From Echinarachnius parma (Eukaryota; Echinodermata; Echinoidea; Clypeasteroida; Echinarachniidae), in NCBI GenBank assembly GCA_037951105.1, contig JBAMJV010010674.1, positions 62,001 to 126,000 on the forward strand: DNA of 64,000 bases. Reading direction: 5' to 3'. Both the position numbers and the translations under genes were made by a program. Under the pieces are notes generated by a model. It was not told where the DNA came from. It saw only the letters and a program-made list of their open reading frames with translations, and ran no database searches. Numbering within the stretch: the stretch's first letter is position 1; the number at the start of each line of letters is the position of its first letter. Shown in pieces: positions 54,849 to 64,000 of this stretch.

Positions 54849-57800
54849 TCACTCGTTTTTCTCCCTCTCATGAGTCTTCATGTGCGCATACAACCCAGCA
54901 TGCTGCGTAAACGCCTTGTTGCAAGTGCCGCATTTGTATGGCTTTTCCCCGGTGTGCCGACGCTCGTGATCCTGTCTCGTTTTCGAACGAGCAAAAGCCT
55001 GATCACAGAATCTGCAGGGGAAACGTCTTTCCCCGGTGTGCACTTGCTCATGTTCCTTGAGACGCGATTCTTCGGCAAACATCTTGCCGCAAGTGGAACA
55101 CTGGAAATCGTAGTTGCCGGTGTGCCTTGCCATGTGTACCCTGAAAGCCGCCTTCCTAGCAAACCCCTTGGGACAAAGGTCACAATGAAACCTCTTGATC
55201 AAATTTCTTCCATTATGCCTGCTCATATGGAAGCGGAGGGACGAGTCATTCCAGAGTCCCATGCCGCAGATCTGGCAGGTGTATCTTGGACCATCCCGAT
55301 GATACCTATCATTGTGCGCAATAAGACTTGTGCTGCTTTTGTATGTTTTATTGCAGAGAGAGCATTGGTGCACTTTTTCGGTCTTGAAGTGTGTCTTCAT
55401 ATGCATTATGCAAGATTGCACTCTCGTGAAGGCTTTTCCACAGATGGAACACACCTTTGATTTGGGCTCCCTATTCTGTGCACAGCTGTGCATCTGAAAT
55501 GATTTCTCAGAGCTGAAATATTGATTGCACTGTTCGCATTTCACACGTCTGACAGAAGTGTTCCTCGTTTTGTCACAATCCTCACTGCATTCAATATGCT
55601 GCTCCAGTTCTGTTTCCTTGAGGAATGCTCCTTTACACACTTTACATTTGAACATTTTCTGCTTCGAATAAGTGATCAGATGTAGCTCAAGCTGAAATCT
55701 AGAACCGAACATCTTATCACAATGGTCACAAACAAAAGGAGGCCCCTTCTTTCTGACAAGTTCTGGATCACCAGAGGTCCCTTCAGTTGCTACATTTCCT
55801 TGCACATCAGCCTCACCAGGTTCTTTTACTTCTCTGCTCTTAGGATGCGGTACAAAATCTCCATATTCCCAACCATTTTCATGGCTGTGTATTTTCCACA
55901 AGTGTCTAAGGACCTCTCGACGTCTAAAGAAACCCTTCTTACACCAACCGCATTTGATTGGGAACTCTCCTTCATGGCGGAATAGATGATCACTCAAGTG
56001 ACCTTGCTGCACATATGATTTGTCGCATTTGGGGCACGCAAAACGCTGCTTTCCACTTTCCAGTATATTGAACTGGGAATCTTGATCACTTGCTAGCGGA
56101 TTTTGCTCCTCAACATCGGCATTACTGGCATCCACCTCATCATCGTCGCACGCCTCATCTCCATCCATGCCATCATATTCCTCCTTAATCTCAACATGTG
56201 TCACATAAAAGACATCCTTGACATCCTCTGTTTCCGACTCCTTGAGCACTTCCGTTGCTTTTTCGTTGTTTGGTTGTTGTTTGTTTTTGTATATTTTCTT
56301 GTTAACATCATGACGCTTCATGTGCAGCTTGAGCTCTCCTGGTCGCCTGAAGCCTTTATTACAGAGGCTACATCTGTGAGGATATTCTCCTGTATGTGTC
56401 ATCATGTGCTCCTTCAAATGCCACAGGGATGAAAATGCTTTCCCGCACGTTTCACAAACAGAAGATTGTTTTTTCTTTGTCCCTTGCTTGACGCTCACTG
56501 GCTTGTCTGTAGACCTCTGTACCTTCTTAGATACATTATTGGTATCTTCAATTCCAGCTTCCACATTCTGGTTTTGATCGTGAACCTGTGGTTCATCATC
56601 ATTTGATTCCAAATTTTGCACTTTGTTTTTGTATATTTTCTTGTTAGCATTATGACGTTTCATGTGCGATGTAAGCTCTCCTGGTCGCCTGAAGCCTTTA
56701 TCACAGAGGCTACATCTGTGAGGATATTCTCCTGTATGTATCATCATGTGCTCCTTCAAATGCCACAGGGATGAAAGTGCTTTGCCGCACGTTTCACAAA
56801 CAGAAGATTGTTTTTTCTTTGTCCCTTGCTTGACGCTCACTGGCTTGTCTGTAGACCTCTGTACCTTCTTAGATACATTATTGGTATCTTCAATTCCAGC
56901 TTTCACATTCTGGTTTTGATCGTGAACCTGTGGTTCATCATCAATTGATTCCAAATTTCGCACTTTGTTTTTGTATATTTTCTTGTTAGCATTATGACGT
57001 TTCATGTGCAATGTGAGCTCTCCTGGTCGCCTGAAGCCTTTATTACAGAGGCTACATCTGTGAGGATATTCTCCTGTATGAATCATCATGTGCTCCTTCA
57101 AATGCCACAGGGATGAAAATGCTTTCCCACACGTTTCACAAACAGACGATTGTTTTTTCTTTGTCACTTGCTTGACACTCAATGGCTTGTCTGCAGACCT
57201 CTGGACCTTCTTAGATACATTATTGGTATCTTCAATTCCAGCTTTCACATTCTGGTTTTGATTGTGAACCTGTGGTTCATCATCACTTGATTCCAAATTT
57301 CGCACTTTGTTTTTGTATATTTTCTTGTTAGCATTATGACGTTTCATGTGCAATGTGAGCTCTCCTGGTCGCCTGAAGCCTTTATTACAGAGGCTACATC
57401 TGTGAGGATATTCTCCAGTATGAATCATCATGTGCTCCTTCAAATGCCACAGGGCGGAAAATGCTTTGCCGCACGTTTCACAAACAGACGATTGTTTTTT
57501 CTTTGTCTCTTTCTTGACGCTCACTGGCTTGTCTGTAGACCTCTGTACCTTCTTAGATACATTATTGGTATCTTCAATTTCAGCTTTCACTTTTTGGTTT
57601 TGATTCTGATCATGTGGTTCTTTCAGACTCGATTCCGAAATTCGCACTTTCTTTTTGTATATTTTCTTGTTAGCATCATGACGCTTTTTGTGCAAGTTGA
57701 ACTCTGAACGTCGCCTGAAGCCTTTATTACAGAGGCTACATCTGTGAGGATATTCTCCTGTATGAATCATCATGTGCTCCTTCAAATGCCACAGGGCGGA

Positions 57801-60142
57801 AAATGCTTTGCCACATGTTTCACAAACTAAAGGTTTTTTTTTTTTCTTGTTAGCATCATGAAGCTTGATGTGCAAATTGAGCTCTGAACGTCGCCTAAAG
57901 CCTTTATAACAGAGGCTACATCTATGAGGATATTCTCCTGTATGAATCATCATGTGCTCCTTCAAATGCCACAGGGATGAAAATGCTTTCCCGCATGTTT
58001 CACAAACAGACGATTGTTTTTTCTTTGTCCCTTGCTTGACGCTCACTGGCTTGTCTTCATTTAATCGTTCTTCTGATACAACATTGGCATCTCCAAATCC
58101 AGCCACCTTCTGATTGCGAATCTCTGTTTTTTCATTCTGCCCTTTAGAAGTTAGTTCGTCATTTTTGTCCATGAACTTGTCTGGATGACGCTTTGTGTGT
58201 GAGTCAAGCTCTGCAGGTCGCCGAAAACCTTTCTTACAAACTTCACATTTCATATGATATTCTCCGGTATGTGTGATTGCATGTTCCTTCAAATTACTCG
58301 CAAATTGAAATGCCTTCCCGCATGCTTCACAAACATGACAACGTTTTCTGACCCTTTCTTCTTTGTCCTTTTTCTTTGGCCTGCCTCGTCTCCTCTGTGG
58401 GGGGTTAAGGGTGAGGGGTGAGGGGTGGTATCTCCTCTGGTGCAAGATCAGTTCTTGTTGGCGTCGACATCCTTTGCTACAGATGCTGCACTTCAGAGGA
58501 TATTCTCCTGTGTGTGTGATCATGTGTTCCTTCAGATGACTCGCTGAATGGAATTCTTTGCCACACAGTTGACATTGTTTTCTACCCTTTCCTTTGCCCC
58601 ACACTGGCCTTCCTCCTTGCCCGGAACACTCTTGTGCATCTTCGAGCCCATCCACCTTGTTTACCTCAAATTTGTCATTGGTGTCTCTAATTTCAGCCAC
58701 CTCCTCATTGTGAATTTGTGATTCTTGATGCTGTGATTTTGAAACCGTGTTGGGATGATGGTGCTTTGTGTGCGAGTCAAGCTCTGCAGGTCGCCGAAAA
58801 CCTTTCTTACAAACTTCACAATTTACAGGATATTCTCCGGTATGTGTGATTGAATGTTCCTTCAAATTAGCCACTGAATGAAATGCTTCCCCGCATTGAC
58901 CGCAAACATGAGAAAGTTTTCTTTGTGGCTTTCTCTCGACAGTCGATGGCTTGTCTTTGGTCCTCCCGACCTGAGGGATGTCATTGGTATATCCAATTTC
59001 AGCCAGCTTCTCATTGGGGATGCATGCTACTTGATTCTGTGATTCGAAAATGTGTTCTTTGTCGGGATGATGACGCTTCGTGTGCAAGTCGAGCTGTGCA
59101 GTTCGCAGAAAACCTTTATCACAAATTCCACACCTTATAGAATATTCTCCTGTATGAGATAGTTTGTGATCCTTCAAATGACCAGTTGATCCAAATGTTT
59201 TGCCACATGTTTCACAAACATACATGTAAGTCAATTTTCTTTTTTCCCCTGGCTTCTTCCGATTATGACTTTGTGTTTCTTGATGCTGCGATTCGGAAAT
59301 GTGTTCTTTGTTTGTATGATGACGCTTCGTGTGCAAGTCGAGCTGTGCAGTTCGCAGAAAACCTTTTTCACAAATTCCACAACTTACAGGGTATTCTCCT
59401 GTATGTGTTATTATGTGATCCTTCAAATGACCCTTTGATCCAAACGCTTTGCCGCATGTTTCACAAACGTACGTGTAAGACCTTCTAACTTTGTTCCCCG
59501 AGTGTGCTTCATTCTGGCTGCACTTACTCCTTTCATTTCGAACAGCTGTCAACTCCCTGTTTATCATCTCTTCAACTACCTGACATCTCATGACTTTATA
59601 CTCGACGTTCAATTGTATGATTTCTGCCGAACCATCTTCTTCTTGATCCTCGACACATTCAGGAACCCTAATGTTACGTTCTTTGTCATGATCCAGGATG
59701 TCAGGGATCTTCGCTTCTGTATAAAATACAGATTTCTCTGATGCACTTTCCTCATCCTTGCAAACATAGGCTTTTTGTCTTTCCGACTGATTACCCACAA
59801 AACTGACAGCGTATCCTTCACAGTTCGTAAAGTCATTACCCATTTCCTTGTCCTTGTAGATCTCATCTGTACTTACTTCAGAAGAACTTTCCAGGTTTCC
59901 ATCAAAATAATCTTCACAGGGGAGGGATCTGGCTTGAGAATTCTTCACATCATCCAAATGGCAGTTATGAGTTGTCCCGTACCAGTCGTCTGTCAATCTG
60001 GTTGACTGGCTGTATTCCATTGTTCCTGGGCTGGCATTAGCGGAACCAGCCTGACTTCCATTGCATTCCTCAGGAGATGAATTCATGGTTTCTCTGTTCT
60101 GGTTGTCTGAGTTGGTCATGTAGCTTTCCTCTCCAATTGCAT
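54849..60142 (-). CDS. multi-C2H2 zinc-finger protein B (large 3' exon)
   Basis: Paralogue of the 44879-49839 gene, with the same 3' splice site and the same exon layout. The first in-frame Met inside the exon is at 60119, giving 1756 residues. It has eleven two-finger modules instead of ten. The extra one (about 58600-58930) holds HVCGQCGEAFHSVANLKEHS and VNCEVCKKGFRRPAELDSH, most like the module that starts HVCEACGKAFQF. The C-terminal cluster is nearly identical to that of A (for example LTRVQSC in A, FTRVQSC in B). No frameshift or stop is seen, so both copies look functional. Confidence 0.93.
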
Positions 60143-60287
60143 CTACAGTAGTTAAAAAAAAAGGAAAACAAAAAACATAAACAAAATGTAGAGGCATTCT
60201 CTGCCAAGACATGCCCACAACATGATGAAAAGAATGGATACTCCATGCAAATCACATAGAGCATCCATTCTTTTTGTCATGCCTTGG

Positions 60288-60425
60288 GGGTATTCTCTAC
60301 CAATGCCTGTCTAGGACTTGGCATGCATGACTAAAAGAACCGCAATGCTGATGCACTTTGTACAGAACAACAATTCTTTTAGTCATGCATGCCAAGTCCT
60401 GGGCACCCTTTGGTAGAGAATGCTG
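60288..60425. mobile_element. palindromic MITE upstream of the gene B exon
   Basis: Unit B counterpart of 49990-50127. Confidence 0.7.
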
Positions 60426-60467
60426 CCTTGGGCATGTCTGGGTATAGCCCTGGAGACAGTTAAGTAA

Positions 60468-61443
60468 CAAGATGCGCTACACAACACATTCTGTATAGCT
60501 CTGGTGTGTTTGTGTGTGTGGGGTGTGTACGTGTAATTGAACGTGGTGTGGCAAGATTGGTAGAGCGCACGCTTTCTGATCGTGAGATCCCGAGTTTGAA
60601 CCCTGTGTAGGCCCACTGGGTTTGTCCTTCAGCAAGAAATGGGTACCGTGGTCGGTACGTGTATATTTTAAAAACTTTCTTTTGAATATGTTTCATTCCA
60701 AGGCTACAAATGTCTTTCCATAATTGTTAGGTCCAACGAGAATCTCTGTGAAACACCCCCAGGTTCTACTTTGTGCAACAAGATAAAATAAGGACATTCA
60801 TAAGAGAGAATTTGGATTTTGGAAAATTTAATACATGTACAGAATAAAAACACCTTGACAAAAATAACGCAATTATAGTTTGAAAGGGGTCATCAAAATG
60901 ATCAACAAATTTGTATGTAATATGTATTCTGTAGTATACTTATCACAAATGATCACATTAAAACAGAAAATATGGAAATAATTTCAGTTCTCACTAGCAA
61001 AGATATAGCCAAATTTTTTCTTCAAAAATCAAACTTTTTCAAACTCTAAGTATTACTAGCTTATATAAAACAGTAAAAAGTTTCCAACTTGCATGTACAG
61101 GTCTTTGTTTTTTTATTAACATGTAACATCAAAACCAACAATAGGAAAAGGGATTATAAAACAAAGGGAACAATAAACATTCATTGAAACTGTTAACTTT
61201 ATACACATGCAAGCCTCCACACTTTAGATGTAATTGTTTCTGTATTAATTATTGGCACATTCAGGCAAGTAAACTAGACAATTTATGACATTTTACTTGC
61301 TCGACATCAATCTTTACTTGCCCTGGGCAAGCCAGCAAGTGCTTGTGTCGAGCCCTGATACATGTATCCGGGCTATACATACAGTAAAATCGGTTGATAT
61401 TTCAACAGAGCATTCATATACATCTAGGTACAATGTGTAATAC
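60468..61443. repeat. tandem segmental duplication, truncated unit C
   Basis: A third copy of the flank, starting 'caagatgcgctacacaac'. An internal deletion of about 0.45 kb or more joins the SINE ('gtaccgtggtcgg') directly to 'tacgtgtatattt'. Homology ends near 'ggtacaatgtgtaatac' at 61443. No zinc-finger copy follows within the window. Confidence 0.88.
60543..60656 (+). mobile_element. 3'-truncated SINE in unit C
   Basis: Only the tRNA-like head is left. It shares the unit B internal deletion. Confidence 0.7.
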
Positions 61444-61569
61444 ATGTAATAGTCAGGTTCACTATGTAAAGTTGTAAACTTTTTTTGGGGATTTGTAAAC
61501 CTATACATTTTTGGAATCTGTATAGTATAAGAAGTCAGAAAACCAATGTTTACAATTTGCCGGAAGCAT

Positions 61570-62700
61570 TTATGGCGGCCATCTTGGATTTTCAAAATGG
61601 CCGCCATAACAATAGGTGTTTCTCATTATCTCAGCTTCCAGGTGGCCTAGAGTAATGATTTGAACGACTAAACATATGTTTTCATGGATGGGGAAGACAG
61701 TGGTACAATGTAAAATAAGATAAACATAACCACAAAGCGGCCATCTTGGATTTTCAAAATGGCCGCCTTGAAAAACAGTGTTTTTCAATATTTCAGCATT
61801 CAAGTGGCCTAGAGTAATGATTTTAATGGCTACACATATGTTTTCAGGGATGGGGAAGACAGTGGTACAATGTAAAATAAGATAAACATAACCACAAAGC
61901 GGCCATCTTGGATTTTCAAAATGGCCGCCTTGAAAATCAGTGTTTTTCAATATTTCAGCATTCAAGTGGCCTAGAGTAATGATTTTAATGGCTACACATA
62001 TGTTTTCAGGGATGGGGAAGACAGTGGTACAATGTAAAATAAGATAAACATAACCACAAAGCGGCCATCTTGGATTTTCAAAATGGCCGCCTTGAAAATC
62101 CGTGTTTTTCAATATTTCAGCATTCATGTGGCCTAGAGTCATGATTATAACGGCTAAACATCCATTTTCAGGGACTAGGAGGCCAGTGGAACAATGTAAA
62201 ATTAGTCAAACATAAGGTTCCACAAAGCGGCCATCTTGGATTTTCAAAATGGCCATCTTGAAAATCAGTGTTTTTCAATATCTCAGCATCTTAGTGGCCT
62301 AGAGTCATGATTTTAATGGCTAAACATACATTTTCAGGGATTTGGAAGCCAGTGGTATGAATTAAAATACCGTAAGCTACACACAACCACAAAGCGGCCA
62401 TCTTGGATTTTCAAAATGGCCACGAAAATGTGTTTTGTTTCACTATTTCGGCATGCAAGTGGCGTAAAGTCATGATTTTAACGGCTAAACACACATTTTC
62501 AGGGATGAGGAAACCAGTGCATGGTAAAAAGTAAATGAATCTAAACATTACCCAAAAGTGGCCATCTTGGATTTTCAAAATGTCCACCTTGAAAATACGT
62601 TTTTTTCTCACTATTTCAGCATCCAAGTGGCTTAGAGTCATGATTTTAATTGGTAAACATACATTTTCAAGATGAGGAAGCCAGTGGTTTAAAGTAAAGT
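61570..62700. repeat. tandem array, seven ~162-167-bp monomers
   Basis: The motif gcggccatcttggattttca starts at 61575, 61737, 61899, 62061, 62227 and 62394, with a variant (gtggccatc) at 62559. The first spacings are exactly 162 bp (54 codons), which leaves an open frame on the - strand that I judge non-coding. Each monomer has a 'ggcggccatcttgg...caaaatggccgcc' hairpin with YY1-like ATGGC cores on both strands, and a conserved 'gtggcctagagtaatgattt'. Confidence 0.9.
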
Positions 62701-63059
62701 AAGGTTAACATGATATAGATTATAATGTTAGTTTCATTATAACAGATGTTCTTAATGGTTCAGAACTTCAATGTGTAGCACGCTACACCTCTAGCATGTC
62801 TAGATAGCTTATTGACATATTTATGCAGAGTCTTTGCATTTCATCATCCTCATCACTGTCACTGGTCGACAACATATTATTCCTACGTTCCTCGTCATTC
62901 TTGCACTGAGTGCTACACTGGCAGAGGTCTATGCATGATAAATTATTGGACCTACACGAGCATCAACATGTTGGAACAGTCTGCTTGGGTCCTACTAATT
63001 AGCGCGAACAAGTGCAAAATAATGCGACAAGCGCGAAGAAGTGCGAACCTGCTGTGTCA

Positions 63060-63523
63060 TTGTAGTAGCCATGCTGCAGCGGATCCCGGAACTGGTGCAG
63101 AGCCTGGCCCCATAATGTGGCATGGATCTGGACTCGTTGGATGTGCTGCTTGAGATGCAATGCTGACATATCCGCCTGCTTTGAGGTAGACTTGCAGCAT
63201 GCAGGTTGCCTTGCCTATGTGATAGAATCGTCCCCGTGTTGTCTTCCCCTTTGAATGCATGGAAGGCTGGTAAAGCCTTTGCTCTTTCTGAACCTAGAGC
63301 TGTCTATATTGGCTGCACTGAGACCACTCCGGACGCCATTTCTCAGCAGAAGGTCATAGTGTGCTATGACCGACTCTGCATCAGGTGGGTTACTCTTTGA
63401 AATCAGCGCGGCATTGTGTATGAGCAGTGTATCCGCCTCTTCATGATTGTTGTCCTCGCTTTTCAGCTCGCTGTTGCTTCTGGTGTATGAAACAAACAAG
63501 CCTGATTCCCTGAAGAATACCAC
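63060..63523 (-). pseudogene. fragment of a mobile-element-type 'HEEADT' protein gene
   Basis: On the - strand one frame reads NNHEEADTLLIHNAALISKS (about 63385-63450). A second, shifted frame further on reads TTRGRFYHIGKATCMLQVYL (about 63180-63235). The order 'HEEADTxxxHA' then 'TGCDTTGRFxxxGKA' is, from recall, found in a large family of repeat-encoded proteins in invertebrate genomes. The frame shift and missing flanks mark it as broken. Function unknown. Confidence 0.5.
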
Positions 63524-63689
63524 AAGGGAGAATCAGAGACAAGGAGATTTTCCGATCCAATATCATATATCAGAGATGACACCAACATATCACATTCCAA
63601 TTATGACCCGTTTCTTTTCCCACGACAAAACGAAGACTGATCCGACTGGTATCTGACAGCAAAAACACTGGAGTACAACCAACATGACC

Positions 63690-63900
63690 GAGCATGGTGG
63701 ATCAGCGGTTGGAATGTCAGCCTCATGCACGGGAGGTCCCGGGTTCGATCCCAGACCGGGTCATACCAAAATGGTACCTTCTGCCTTCTAGCCAGGCGCT
63801 CGTCATCTATATAATGGAGAAGGGAATTTTAATCACACAATTTACCAGAGGACTGGCCGGCCCCTTCTGTAGCTTTCGCTACATTTTGTAGACGTGTGGC
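63690..63900 (+). mobile_element. tRNA-derived SINE, second family
   Basis: Box A-like 'tggtggatcagcggttgg' and box B-like 'gggttcgatccc' at the proper distance, then 'ccttctgccttctagccagg' and 'tatataatggagaaggg'. It differs from the 33697 family in head and body. Confidence 0.65.
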
Positions 63901-64000
63901 ATAGGGCTAATTAATCGGAGATAGGCACCGCCTTATATGCCAACATTGGCAAGGGAAGGTCTTTAACTCTTAACTTATTAACAACCAACATGACCAGGGC

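Larger units (their letters stand above)
50171..60467. repeat. tandem segmental duplication, unit B
   Basis: Homologous to unit A at about 97-98% by eye over most of its length. It carries its own 724-bp insertion (53361-54084). It lacks about 75 bp near 51165 ('atgtctttccacaattg' onward) that units A and C have. It shares with unit C a ~48-bp deletion in the SINE after 'ccttcagcaaga'. Confidence 0.92.

Noticed and set aside
61570-62142. 190-residue frame with three 54-residue repeats on the - strand
   Set aside because: The 162-bp monomer period is a multiple of three; later monomers (166, 167, 165 bp) break the frame, so it looks accidental.
61570-62700. CRISPR-like array
   Set aside because: Whole monomers are similar, with no unique spacers, and the DNA is clearly of animal type.

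Overview
The window looks like animal nuclear DNA: AT-rich, with GT-AG introns, tRNA-derived SINEs, many short inverted-repeat transposons and long microsatellites. Several SINE tails end in a 'gcgctatataaatgtctatt'-like block that resembles deuterostome SINEs. Together with the gene content this suggests a marine deuterostome invertebrate, perhaps an echinoderm. That assignment is an inference and not a proven identification.

Three coding loci are supported. (1) On the + strand, 10004-25094, lies a complete eight-exon gene for an AGPAT3/4-like 1-acyl-glycerol-3-phosphate acyltransferase, an ER membrane enzyme of phospholipid synthesis. All exon junctions are in phase and give 403 residues. 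All four PlsC motifs are present, and the protein ends in a KKxx ER-retrieval signal. Four of its eight exons (2, 4, 7, 8) have a partial or decayed duplicate directly upstream. (2) and (3) On the - strand are two near-identical multi-C2H2 zinc-finger genes, each seen as one giant 3' exon (44879-49839 and 54849-60142). They consist of repeated two-finger modules on long charged linkers, followed by a C-terminal finger cluster. A fragment of a mobile-element-type protein gene lies at about 63060-63523.

Region by region: 1-9730 holds no recognised gene, but has a nest of inverted-repeat elements, including a hAT-like element (8-bp target duplication) inside a Mutator-like element (9-bp duplication). 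9731-25939 is the acyltransferase gene. Its introns carry a 2.3-kb palindrome, several TTAA-flanked MITEs, a (CCA)n array and a (GAT/GGT)n array. 25940-33620 is gene-poor repeat DNA. 33625-61443 is a tandem segmental duplication of a flank-plus-zinc-finger unit: two whole copies and a truncated third. 61570-62700 is a seven-unit array of about 164 bp rich in YY1-like motifs. 62700-64000 holds the pseudogene fragment and a SINE.

The segmental duplication acts as a natural control. Because the two units are otherwise nearly identical, five insertions can be read as filled versus empty sites. These are a 5.7-kb foldback element at TA with a 1.04-kb element nested in it (8-bp duplication), an 888-bp element at TA, a 567-bp CCAACGTTGG-rich element at TA, and a 724-bp hairpin element at TA in the other unit. 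The most notable points are the exon-by-exon duplication of the acyltransferase gene, the recent expansion of the zinc-finger genes, and the large foldback element built of roughly 165-bp octamer-bearing monomers.
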